DNA of 8,731 nt from JAIMBK01 sp040755975. Its GTDB lineage: Bacteria; Bacillota; Desulfotomaculia; Desulfotomaculales; Nap2-2B. Below are positions 1 through 7,149 of this stretch, one piece after another (position 1 is the stretch's first letter; each line of letters opens with the position of its first letter). Position numbers and translations under genes: made by a program. The stretch lies in NCBI GenBank assembly GCA_040755975.1, contig JBFLZY010000099.1, positions 1 through 8,731 on the forward strand. Reading direction: 5' to 3'. The notes beneath the pieces are model-generated. The model saw nothing but the letters and a program-made list of their open reading frames with translations. It ran no database searches and was not told the DNA's origin.

Positions 1-530
1 TGGCCGATGTGAGGCTTAAAAACCCCGAGTATAAATTGCCAACGCTTAGGACACTCACCTCCGGGTGCGGGGGCGGGGCAACTTTCAAAACTCAGGGAGA
101 GAGGATTGATTCGGATCTTGTTGTTACACCAACGGAAGTGCTGTCCCTGATGAAGCAGCTTCAAGAGAAGATGGAGCTCTACCGGCTGAGCGGTGGCGTG
201 CACACTTCAGCTCTGGCCGATCCCAAAAACCTGCTGGTAGTGGCTGAGGATATCGGACGACATAACACCCTGGACAAGATCCAGGGCGAATGTCTGGCGA
301 GGGGACTATCAACCAGAGATCGACTGCTGCTGACCACCGGTCGCGTTTCGTCGGAAATGTTGCTCAAGGCGGCAAAGATGCAGGTCCCGATTGTTGTTTC
401 GCGGCATTCGCCGACGGGGAGAGCCGTTTCGCTTGCCCGTGAGCTGGGTATTGCCTTGGTTGGCTATGCGCGGGGAAGCCGCTTCCTGGTGTATTCCCAC
501 CCGGAGCGACTTGGCTGCTCAACTTATTGA
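1..530 (+). CDS. fdhD: FdhD, formate dehydrogenase accessory sulfurtransferase (3' part; start lies outside the window)
   Basis: FdhD passes sulfur from a cysteine desulfurase to the molybdenum or tungsten bis-MGD cofactor, making formate dehydrogenase active in the cytoplasm. The reading frame is already open at the left edge (A-D-V-R-L-K), so the GTG at 9 is internal and the true start is off the window. Family signatures are the TSGCGGG loop (about 49-69), then AEDIGRHNTLDK, TTGRVSSEML, VSRHSPTGRAV and the C-terminal GYARGSRFLVY-HPERL. These are the usual FdhD core and C-terminus. The cysteine loop reads C-G-G-G where the E. coli type has a CxxC pair, so only one of the two cysteines is present. 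hdrA follows 65 bp downstream on the same strand, suggesting a shared formate-related operon. The formate dehydrogenase itself is not in the window. Confidence 0.93.
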   Translation, partial: ADVRLKNPEYKLPTLRTLTSGCGGGATFKTQGERIDSDLVVTPTEVLSLMKQLQEKMELYRLSGGVHTSALADPKNLLVVAEDIGRHNTLDKIQGECLARGLSTRDRLLLTTGRVSSEMLLKAAKMQVPIVVSRHSPTGRAVSLARELGIALVGYARGSRFLVYSHPERLGCSTY

Positions 531-595
531 GTGTGGCTAAAACCAGCTGAACCCCGACAGTACGGGTACATAAAACCTGATGAGGGTGGAGAAAA

Positions 596-3500
596 ATGGA
601 AACGATTGAAAAGCAGCTTATTAAATATCTTGAAGAAAGTAATTTTGGAGATGTTATGGTTGTCGGGGGAGGGATCAGCGGGATTCAAGCCGCTCTTGAT
701 CTTGCCACGGCAGGTTTTAAAGTTTACCTGGTGGAGAAATCACCGACCATCGGCGGCCACATGGCCCAGCTGGACAAGACCTTTCCCACCAATGACTGCT
801 CCATGTGCATTGAATCTCCCAAGTTTGTTGAATGTAACCGGCATCCCAATATAGAGATCATGACCTATACGGAAGTGGACAGTGTAGAAGGGGAAGCGGG
901 GGACTTCAAGGTAACCCTGATTAAAAAGCCCAGATACGTTATAGAGAGCAAATGCACGGGTTGTACTACCTGTGTGGAATACTGCCCGGTCAAGTACCCC
1001 GATCAATTTAATCAAGAAATATCGAAGAATAAAGCCATCCATATCTACTTCGCGCAAGCGATTCCCCTGGTCACTTACATAGATGAAAGCTGCCTTTACC
1101 TTAAAGAAAAGAAATGTCGTATTTGCGAAGCAGTCTGTAAGAATGACGCTATAGATTTTAATCAAACGCCGGAGAAGGTAGAAGTAAAAGTAGGGGCGGT
1201 AATTCTGGCTCCGGGCTACGAGCCGGTCGACCCGAAGTTGTTGAGGGACCAGTATGGCTACGGAAAATTTGCGAACGTGGTCACCAGTCTTGACTATGAA
1301 CGGCTGTTATGTGCCACCGGGCCGTACGAAGGGGAGATCCTGCGCGCTTCCGACAAGAAGCATCCTCATAAAATCGCCTGGATTCACTGCGTCGGTTCCA
1401 GACAGGTTCTCCCGGGCGCTAACAGCTATTGTTCGGCCGTATGCTGCACGTATACCCAGAAACAGGTAATTTTGACCAAAGACCATGACCCGGAGGCCGA
1501 GTGTACGGTATTCCACAACGATATTCGTTCCTATGGCAAGGATTTCGAGCGATTCTACCAAAGAGCAGAAAAACTTCCCAGGGTTCGCTTTATCAGAAGC
1601 TACGTATCGATAGGAAGAGAGATCCCGGAAAGCAAGAATGTAACGATCAGATATTCCACCCCCGAGGAGGGAGTAAAGGAAGAAGAATTCGAAATGGTGG
1701 TCTTATCCGTCGGGTTGAACCCTCCTGCTGACTTTCAGAGCCTGGCCGACAAGTTCGGCATCGAGCTCGATGCGCACGGGTTCTGCAAGACCAATCCGGT
1801 TAATCCGATGGAGACCTCTCGTCCGGGAATTTTTGTAAGCGGAGCCTTCCAGGGTCCGATGGATATCCCCGAGTCGGTGGTGACCGCCAGCGGGGCTGGT
1901 TCCCAATGCGGTGAACTCCTTGCCTACCGGCGAGGGAAGCTGGCCAGAAAAAGGATCTATCCGCCGGAAAGGGATGTCTCGGGAGAGGAGCCCAGGGTAG
2001 GTGTCTATGTGTGTCATTGTGGAGCCAATATCGGAAGAGTGGTGGATGTTCCTTCCACAGTTGAATATGCCTTGACCTTACCCCATGTTGTTCACGCTGA
2101 AGAAAACCTCTTTATCTGTTCGACTGAAGCGGCCCAGCGAATAGCAGACACGATCCGGGAAAAAGGACTCAATCGCGTGGTTGTCGCCGCCTGTACCCCC
2201 AGGACCCATGAACCGCTATTCCGGGACACGCTTCGGGAAGGGGGAATTAATCAATATTTCTTCGACATGGCGAATATTCGCGAGCATTGCTCCTGGGTCC
2301 ACTCCAAAGAAAAGGAAGAGGCCACCCGAAAGGCGAAGGATTTAATCCGGATGTCGGTAGCCCGGTCTCTTTATCTGGAGCCCTTACAGGAATTTGAGCT
2401 GCCCGTCAACAAGACGGCGTTAGTGGTCGGAGGAGGCCCGGCCGGCATGACCAGCGCTCTCTCCATAGCCAACCAGGGACATGAGGTTCACCTGGTGGAA
2501 AAGGAGAAAGACCTGGGGGGAATGGCCCGCAGAATTCATTACACCCTGGAAGGGCTGGATGTTCAGGCATATTTGCGCGATCTTATCCGCAAGGTTTATC
2601 AGCACCCCTTAATCCATGTCTATACTGATGCCGTCATCACGGAGGCTACCGGTTATGTGGGGAATTTCGTAACCAGGGTGAAGTCCGCAGGAAAGGTCAC
2701 CGAGATAAAACACGGAGCGACCGTCATCGCTACCGGTGCCGATGAATATAAACCCACCGAATACCTTTATGGAGAAGACGAGCGGGTAATGACCCAGCTG
2801 GAGCTGGAGGAGCAAATCGCCAAAGGGGAAGAAAGGGTGATCAACGCCCAGAGTCTGGTGATGATCCAATGCGTAGGCTGCAGACAGGAAGACAGAAATT
2901 ACTGCAGCCGGATCTGTTGTAGCCATTCTATAAAGAACGCCTTGAAACTAAAAGAGCTAAACCCCGGGATGGATATCTACATTCTCTTCCGGGATATGAG
3001 AACGTATGGGTTTAAAGAGGACTACTACCGGGAAGCGGCAAGTAAAGAGATAAGGTTCATCCGCTATGAACCGCACGATAAACCTCAAGTGGAAGCTGTT
3101 GAGGAGGGTGGCCGGCGTATCTTAAGGGTTACCGTGACCGATCCTATTTTAGGGAAGAAACTGGAGATAGATGCTGATTTACTCGCTTTGGCGGCCGCCG
3201 TTATTCCCTCCGCAGGAAGCCAGGAAATATCCCGCTTATTTAAGATACCTTTGAGCCCGGATGGTTTTTTCCAGGAAGCCCATGTCAAATTAAGGCCGGT
3301 TGATTTTGCCGCGGAAGGCGTTTACCTGTGTGGGACGGCTCACTACCCCAAGCATATCCCGGAAGCGATTAACCAGGCTTATGGCGCTGCCGGGCGGGCC
3401 TTAACTCTTCTCTCAAATGATACAGTCACCGCCTCCGGCTCTGTTTGCGAGGTGAATGAGCGGAAGTGTATTGGGTGCGGAGCATGTATCTCGGCTTGCA

Positions 3501-3679
3501 CGTATGGCGCCCTCGAGTTCCGGGAGACACGACAAGGCAAAAAGGCGGCGGTGAATCCTGTTCTCTGTAAAGGCGACGGTCTCTGTAACGCAAAGTGTCC
3601 AACAGGGGCTATCTCCCTCAAGCACTATACCGATGAACAAATTTTTCGCCAGATTGACGCGGCGGTTCCGGACGCGTAG
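596..3679 (+). CDS. hdrA: Tandem HdrA-like FAD/iron-sulfur electron-transfer protein (heterodisulfide reductase subunit A family; BamE-like candidate)
   Basis: This 1027-residue cytoplasmic protein joins two HdrA modules. Module 1 has an FAD-binding GGGISG (24-29), the HdrA hallmark MAQLDKTFPTNDCSMCI (56-72), a CxxCxxCxxxC cluster site (C120-C130), a second site (C166, C174, C177, C181) and a cysteine patch (C265, C279, C283, C284). At about 468 a second HdrA-like start appears (VGVYVCHCGANIGRVVDV), then AACTPRTHEP and ANIREHCSWVH. Next come GGGPAG (612-617) and cysteines 759, 762, 770, 774 and 775. A C-terminal ferredoxin domain follows (C958/C961/C964/C968, then C991/D994/C997/C1001). The last site has Asp where Cys is usual. 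Classical methanogen HdrA is about 650 residues. HdrA proteins carry FAD and several [4Fe-4S] clusters and take part in electron bifurcation. The ATG follows a GGGTGGAG-like site, and mvhD starts 31 bp downstream. By domain content it could serve formate dehydrogenase or be the BamE-like subunit of a class II benzoyl-CoA reductase. No hdrB or hdrC is visible. Confidence 0.93.
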   Translation: METIEKQLIKYLEESNFGDVMVVGGGISGIQAALDLATAGFKVYLVEKSPTIGGHMAQLDKTFPTNDCSMCIESPKFVECNRHPNIEIMTYTEVDSVEGEAGDFKVTLIKKPRYVIESKCTGCTTCVEYCPVKYPDQFNQEISKNKAIHIYFAQAIPLVTYIDESCLYLKEKKCRICEAVCKNDAIDFNQTPEKVEVKVGAVILAPGYEPVDPKLLRDQYGYGKFANVVTSLDYERLLCATGPYEGEILRASDKKHPHKIAWIHCVGSRQVLPGANSYCSAVCCTYTQKQVILTKDHDPEAECTVFHNDIRSYGKDFERFYQRAEKLPRVRFIRSYVSIGREIPESKNVTIRYSTPEEGVKEEEFEMVVLSVGLNPPADFQSLADKFGIELDAHGFCKTNPVNPMETSRPGIFVSGAFQGPMDIPESVVTASGAGSQCGELLAYRRGKLARKRIYPPERDVSGEEPRVGVYVCHCGANIGRVVDVPSTVEYALTLPHVVHAEENLFICSTEAAQRIADTIREKGLNRVVVAACTPRTHEPLFRDTLREGGINQYFFDMANIREHCSWVHSKEKEEATRKAKDLIRMSVARSLYLEPLQEFELPVNKTALVVGGGPAGMTSALSIANQGHEVHLVEKEKDLGGMARRIHYTLEGLDVQAYLRDLIRKVYQHPLIHVYTDAVITEATGYVGNFVTRVKSAGKVTEIKHGATVIATGADEYKPTEYLYGEDERVMTQLELEEQIAKGEERVINAQSLVMIQCVGCRQEDRNYCSRICCSHSIKNALKLKELNPGMDIYILFRDMRTYGFKEDYYREAASKEIRFIRYEPHDKPQVEAVEEGGRRILRVTVTDPILGKKLEIDADLLALAAAVIPSAGSQEISRLFKIPLSPDGFFQEAHVKLRPVDFAAEGVYLCGTAHYPKHIPEAINQAYGAAGRALTLLSNDTVTASGSVCEVNERKCIGCGACISACTYGALEFRETRQGKKAAVNPVLCKGDGLCNAKCPTGAISLKHYTDEQIFRQIDAAVPDA

Positions 3680-3710
3680 AAGTGATTACTGACTTGGGAG
3701 GGGGATCAGA

Positions 3711-4547
3711 ATGAGTGCAGGGCTTGAGTTTAAACCAAGGATCATAGGTTTTCTATGTAATTGGTGCTGCTACGGAGGGGCGGACCTGGCGGGAGTTTCT
3801 CGTTTTCAGTACCCCCCTTATATAAGGGTGATCAGGGTGATGTGCTCCGGCAGAGTCGACCTGGCCCATGTCTTCCGGGCTTTCTCAAACGGAACAGACG
3901 GGGTGTTTATCGGCGGGTGTCATCTTAACGACTGCCATTATAATACTGAAGGAAATTACGATGCCCTAAGCATGACGCAGCTATGTAAAAAATTACTGGC
4001 GCACATCGGGATCAACCCCGAAAGATTAAGGCTTGAATGGGTATCTGCCGGTGAAGGAATCCGTTTCGCCGACATTATGAATGACTTTGGCAACAAGGTG
4101 AAGAAGTTAGGACCTCTTGGCACAAGCGAAGGAATAGACAAAAATGAATTAAGGTCCAGAATTGAAGCAGTTACAAAGTTAATCCCCTACATTAAGCTGG
4201 TAAAAAGGGAGAAGCTGGCGTTACATCTTCCTGATGAAGAAGAATATAACGAACTTTACACTACTGAGGAGATAGACAAATTATTTCGCGAAGTACCCTC
4301 GTACTATATTGATCCGGATAAGTGCCAGGCCTGTGGGACTTGTGCCAGGAGATGCCCTGCAGAGGCGATTGCAGGCGGCAAGAACCTGATCCATGTAATT
4401 GATCAAGAGAAATGCATAAAATGCGGAACTTGCTTTGAAGCTTGCCCCCCTCGCTTTGGTGCGGTGACGAAGATTTCCGGCGGGCCTGTTCCGCCTCCTC
4501 TTCCTGAAGAACAAAGAACTATAGTCAGAAGGGGTAAAGAAAACTGA
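3711..4547 (+). CDS. mvhD: MvhD-like hydrogenase delta subunit fused to a 2[4Fe-4S] ferredoxin domain (BamF-like candidate)
   Basis: The protein has 278 residues. Positions 1-135 are MvhD: GFLCNWCCYGGADLAG with C16, C19 and C20, then RVMCSGRVD (C45), GGCHLNDCHY (C70, C75) and RLRLEWVSAGEG. MvhD carries a [2Fe-2S] cluster and passes electrons between a hydrogenase or formate dehydrogenase and HdrA. Positions about 140-195 are a charged, probably helical linker. Positions 200-250 hold two complete CxxCxxCxxxCP sites (C205-C215 and C235-C245), expected to bind two [4Fe-4S] clusters. Free-standing MvhD is only about 140 residues, so this is an MvhD-ferredoxin fusion. There is no in-frame TGA, so it is not a selenoprotein. 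The start follows GGGAGGGGG with 6-nt spacing, and the gene sits 31 bp behind hdrA, so co-transcription and a physical HdrA-MvhD complex are likely. In the class II benzoyl-CoA reductase complex, BamF is MvhD-like; that assignment here is inferred from context only. Confidence 0.92.
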   Translation: MSAGLEFKPRIIGFLCNWCCYGGADLAGVSRFQYPPYIRVIRVMCSGRVDLAHVFRAFSNGTDGVFIGGCHLNDCHYNTEGNYDALSMTQLCKKLLAHIGINPERLRLEWVSAGEGIRFADIMNDFGNKVKKLGPLGTSEGIDKNELRSRIEAVTKLIPYIKLVKREKLALHLPDEEEYNELYTTEEIDKLFREVPSYYIDPDKCQACGTCARRCPAEAIAGGKNLIHVIDQEKCIKCGTCFEACPPRFGAVTKISGGPVPPPLPEEQRTIVRRGKEN

Positions 4548-4578
4548 GATAAAGCAAGGAAAAGGATAACCGTTTTGG

Positions 4579-4660
4579 AGGCAGGACAAGGTGCAGGGAT
4601 ATTTATTCCTACACTTGTAGGTATTCAGTAAACCAGTACCTCCCTACAGCTTGCCTTCCT
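4579..4660 (+). other. Imperfect long hairpin with a nested small hairpin, after mvhD
   Basis: The arms 4579-4599 and 4641-4660 can form 17 base pairs in runs of 3, 3, 4, 2 and 5, interrupted by three mismatches and one bulged A (4586). The 41-nt loop holds a second hairpin, CCTAC-ACTT-GTAGG (4608-4621). It begins about 30 bp after the mvhD stop, and no U tract follows directly; an AT-rich stretch comes next. It could be a transcription terminator or processing hairpin, a structured leader for the downstream genes, or a miniature mobile-element relic. No known riboswitch signature was recognised. Confidence 0.5.
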
Positions 4661-4661
4661 T

Positions 4662-4681
4662 ATAAAAAATTAAATTTTTAT
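4662..4681. repeat. AT-rich 7-bp inverted repeat
   Basis: ATAAAAA (4662-4668) and TTTTTAT (4675-4681) are perfect inverted copies around a 6-bp centre. The site lies directly after the long hairpin and about 75 bp ahead of the dehydrogenase start. With the preceding stem it could act as a terminator (five Ts at 4675-4679), or it may be an AT-rich promoter region. No convincing -35/-10 pair could be assigned. Confidence 0.4.
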
Positions 4682-4740
4682 CCACCCCCTGGACAGACGG
4701 AGTAGCCAGGCAAGAGAGTGGAAAACATGGTCAAAAGGAA

Positions 4741-4746
4741 AGGAGG
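4741..4746 (+). promoter_or_regulatory. Ribosome binding site that places the dehydrogenase start at CTG 4755
   Basis: AGGAGG lies 8 nt before CTG 4755 and 23 nt before the GTG at 4770. In this frame there is no ATG, GTG or TTG between the stop at 4671 and 4770, so this strong Shine-Dalgarno site best fits initiation at CTG. Confidence 0.6.
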
Positions 4747-4754
4747 CGGGTCCT

Positions 4755-5498
4755 CTGTTAACAGGTAAAGTGGCTATCGTAACCGGCGCCCGGCAGGGCA
4801 TCGGCGAAGCGGTGGCGCTGGCTTTCGCCCGGGCGGGGGCCGACTTGATGTTGGTGAGCCGCCGGATCAAAGAAGACGACGCGGTAGTGGCCGGCTGCCG
4901 GGAAGCCGGGCGGCGGGTGCTGGTCATGCAGGTGGACGTGGCCGACCGGGCGCAGGTCCAGCAAATGGTGGAGCGCACCCTGGAAGCATTCGGGAAAATC
5001 GACATCCTTTTCAACAACGCCGGGGTGAGCAGGCCGGCCATGCTCTGGAAGATCACCGAGGAACAGTGGGACGAAGTGATCAACGTCAATCTAAAGGGCA
5101 CCTTTAATTGCATCCAGGCCGTTGCGCAGCCGATGATGGAGCAAAAACGCGGCGCGATCATCAACGTCACTTCCTCCGCCGGGCTGCTCGGCACCATCGG
5201 CCAGGTCAACTACACCGCCGCCAAGGGCGGGGTCCACGCGCTGACCAAATCAGCGGCCAAAGAACTGGCCAGATACGGAATTACCGTCAACTGCATCGCG
5301 CCTATGGCCGTCACCGAAATGACCAAAACCATCGCCACCGATCCGCGCTTTAAAGACAAATATTTGGAACGCATTCCCCTGGGGCGCTTCGCCGACCCGG
5401 AAGAGGTGGCCCCGGTGGTGGTCTTCCTGGCTTCCGACGGCGCCCGGTACATTACCGGCCAGACGATCTGCGTCGACGGCGGGATGGTCATGCTGTAA
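4755..5498 (+). CDS. FabG-like short-chain dehydrogenase/reductase, candidate 3-hydroxyacyl-CoA (3-hydroxypimelyl-CoA) dehydrogenase
   Basis: This is a classical SDR of 247 residues, the usual FabG length, expected to oxidise or reduce a 3-hydroxy/3-oxoacyl-CoA with NAD(P). Counting from the CTG start as Met1, the protein opens (M)LTGKVAIVTGARQGIG. The cofactor motif TGxxxGIG is at 10-17, NNAG at 87-90 and Asn111 in NVNLKG. Catalytic Ser140 (NVTSS) and the YxxxK pair Tyr153/Lys157 follow, with the C-terminal GQTICVDGG. Starting at GTG 4770 would remove the first beta-strand lead-in (LTGK) and leave the AGGAGG too far away. The thiolase follows 20 bp later. With thiolase, DUF35 and bamA next door, a beta-oxidation role on 3-hydroxypimelyl-CoA is the favoured inference. 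A 6-hydroxycyclohexenecarbonyl-CoA dehydrogenase role is less likely, since that enzyme (BamQ/Had) is usually of the zinc alcohol-dehydrogenase type. The DNA is much more GC-rich than the genes to the left. Confidence 0.88.
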   Translation: MLTGKVAIVTGARQGIGEAVALAFARAGADLMLVSRRIKEDDAVVAGCREAGRRVLVMQVDVADRAQVQQMVERTLEAFGKIDILFNNAGVSRPAMLWKITEEQWDEVINVNLKGTFNCIQAVAQPMMEQKRGAIINVTSSAGLLGTIGQVNYTAAKGGVHALTKSAAKELARYGITVNCIAPMAVTEMTKTIATDPRFKDKYLERIPLGRFADPEEVAPVVVFLASDGARYITGQTICVDGGMVML

Positions 5499-5518
5499 AG
5501 TTAGGGGGAGGGGAAAAG

Positions 5519-6673
5519 ATGCCGAGGGATGTGGCCATTATTGGCGTGGGGCAGACGAAATTTACGCGGAATTACCAGGGGTCGCTCCGGGAAATGGTCT
5601 TTGAAGCCTTTGCCGAAGCCTTGCGGGATGCCGGGATTACCGCGCGGGAGATCGGCGCTTCCCTCGTCTGTTCGGCGCCGGAATACGACAAGCAGCGCAG
5701 CCCGGCGGGCCTGCTCGCCGAATACCTGGGCTTGAACCCGCAGCCCACCTTTGTGCTGGAAAATATCTGCGCCTCCGGAACGACCGGAGTGCGGGTGGGG
5801 TATTCGCTGATCAAAGCGGGGCTGCACGATGTGGTGGCGGTGATCGGCTTCCAAAAAATGTCCGAAATATCCTCGGCGGAGTCGCAGGAGCGCATGGGCC
5901 GGGGGGCGGACATCATGTGGGAAGCGCCCTTCGGGAGCATGATGCCGGCCTATTACGCCATGCACGCTCAGGCCCACTTTGCCCGGTACGGCACCACAGA
6001 GGAAGACCTGGCCCTGATCCGGGTAAAGGCTTCCAAATACGGGGCTTTGAACGAACGGGCCGTTTTCCGCAAAGAGCTCACCGTCGAGCAGTGCTTGAGC
6101 GCCGCGGTGGTTTCCAGCCCTCTGAAGGTGTACGACTGCTGCGCCAACGCCGACGGAGCCTCCTGCCTGATTCTGGCCGGCGCCGAACGGGCCAAAGCAA
6201 TTTCCGCCAGGCCCGTCTGGATTTTGGGGCTGGGGGCTGCTTCGGAAACCATGAGCCTGACCGGGCGGGAGGCTCTGGACGGGCTGCGGGTAACCCGCCT
6301 GGCCGCCCGGGAAGCTTATCAAATGGCCGGTCTCACCCCCCAGGATATCGACGTGGCGGAAGTGCACGACTGCTTCACCATTGCCGAGTTGATGGCCTAC
6401 GAAGACCTGGGCTTTGCCGAACCGGGCAAGGGCGTGGAATTGGTCCGCGACGACCAGACCTGCATCGGCGGCCGGATTCCGGTGAACGTGGACGGCGGCC
6501 TGTTGTCCAAGGGGCACCCCATCGGCGCCACGGGGGGCTCCCAGGTGCGCACCATCGTTTTGCAGCTCCGCGGCGAGGCCGGCCCCATGCAGGTGCCGGG
6601 AGCCGAGGTGGGCCTGGTGCAAAACATCGGCGGGGTGGGCATCTACAGCAACGTGATCATTCTGGGGAGGTAG
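5519..6673 (+). CDS. Thiolase of the SCPx/BbsB type, candidate 3-oxoacyl-CoA (3-oxopimelyl-CoA) thiolase
   Basis: This 384-residue enzyme should cleave a 3-oxoacyl-CoA with free CoA into acetyl-CoA and a shortened acyl-CoA. The N-terminus VAIIGVGQTKF is typical of the SCPx-like thiolase branch. The nucleophile is Cys84 in NICASGTTG. The other active-site motifs are EVHDCF (His283, Cys285) and SKGHPIGATGG (His333). The C-terminus reads QNIGGVGIYSNVIIL rather than the CxG of classical biosynthetic thiolases, as expected when the HDCF cysteine takes the acid-base role. The ATG follows AGGGGGAGGGG. The downstream DUF35 gene starts 6 bp after the stop, the tight pairing seen for BbsB and BbsA, the benzoylsuccinyl-CoA thiolase of anaerobic toluene degradation. 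Next to bamA, the likeliest substrate is 3-oxopimelyl-CoA, another acyl-CoA with a free carboxylate. The substrate is inferred, not seen. Confidence 0.9.
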   Translation: MPRDVAIIGVGQTKFTRNYQGSLREMVFEAFAEALRDAGITAREIGASLVCSAPEYDKQRSPAGLLAEYLGLNPQPTFVLENICASGTTGVRVGYSLIKAGLHDVVAVIGFQKMSEISSAESQERMGRGADIMWEAPFGSMMPAYYAMHAQAHFARYGTTEEDLALIRVKASKYGALNERAVFRKELTVEQCLSAAVVSSPLKVYDCCANADGASCLILAGAERAKAISARPVWILGLGAASETMSLTGREALDGLRVTRLAAREAYQMAGLTPQDIDVAEVHDCFTIAELMAYEDLGFAEPGKGVELVRDDQTCIGGRIPVNVDGGLLSKGHPIGATGGSQVRTIVLQLRGEAGPMQVPGAEVGLVQNIGGVGIYSNVIILGR

Positions 6674-6679
6674 GGCAGC

Positions 6680-7090
6680 GTGGGGTTTGAAAAATTCGGA
6701 CGGAAAAGCTACACCGCGCAGACCAAAGTGGCGGAGTTTGTGGATAAGCTGGCCGCAGGAGAAATCTGCGCCACCCGGTGTGTAAGGTGCCGGCGGATTT
6801 ACTTTCCGCCGCGGGCGGACTGCGCCGGCTGCCTGAACAGCAGCATGGAATGGGTGAAAATTCCCGAAAGGGGGAGGCTGGTCAGCTACACCCGGGTCCA
6901 GTACGCCCCGGCGGGATTTGAGGCGGACGCGCCCTACATCTTGGCCCTGGTGGATTTCGGGAAGGTGAAAGTATTCGGCCGGTTGAGCAGCGCCGGGGAG
7001 GAACCCGGAATCAAGGTGGGCATGGAAGTAAAACCGGTGGTGCTTACCACGCCGGACGGCCAGTTGGCTTACGAATTTGTCCCGGTATGA
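6680..7090 (+). CDS. DUF35 zinc-ribbon/OB-fold protein, likely thiolase partner subunit (BbsA-like)
   Basis: This small protein of 136 residues has an N-terminal helix, then a four-cysteine zinc ribbon (C34, C37, C48, C51: CVRC...CAGC). An OB-fold follows (about 55-136) with GRLVSYTRVQYAP, PYILALVDFGKVKVFGRL and a final LAYEFVPV. DUF35 proteins are encoded beside SCPx-like thiolases and bind them as accessory subunits. BbsA does so in benzoylsuccinyl-CoA thiolase. The GTG start is chosen because GGGGAGG at the end of the thiolase gene sits about 9 nt upstream and the first in-frame ATG would cut off the zinc ribbon. The 6-bp gap behind the thiolase indicates translational coupling and a complex. 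The gene closes the GC-rich three-gene run; an AT-rich gap follows before bamA. Confidence 0.88.
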   Translation: MGFEKFGRKSYTAQTKVAEFVDKLAAGEICATRCVRCRRIYFPPRADCAGCLNSSMEWVKIPERGRLVSYTRVQYAPAGFEADAPYILALVDFGKVKVFGRLSSAGEEPGIKVGMEVKPVVLTTPDGQLAYEFVPV

Positions 7091-7149
7091 AAATCTGTGC
7101 TTTGAATTTATTCTTGCCAGTTGCATGTGGAACATTAACGGAAGCCTCG

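Noticed and set aside
531..854. A 107-codon + strand frame starting right after fdhD
   Set aside because: It overlaps the N-terminus of hdrA out of frame and has no family features.
4591..4620. A 9-codon GTG ORF after a GGAGG, inside the hairpin region
   Set aside because: It is very short and lies within an inverted repeat; the GGAGG is part of the stem.
4727..4768. A 13-codon ORF (MVKRKGGGSSVNR) overlapping the dehydrogenase start
   Set aside because: It is too short and has only a weak ribosome binding site. It is noted in the CTG-start finding but not called as a gene.
5917..6690. A 257-codon + strand frame inside the thiolase gene
   Set aside because: It is an Arg/Gly-rich out-of-frame shadow of the thiolase coding sequence.
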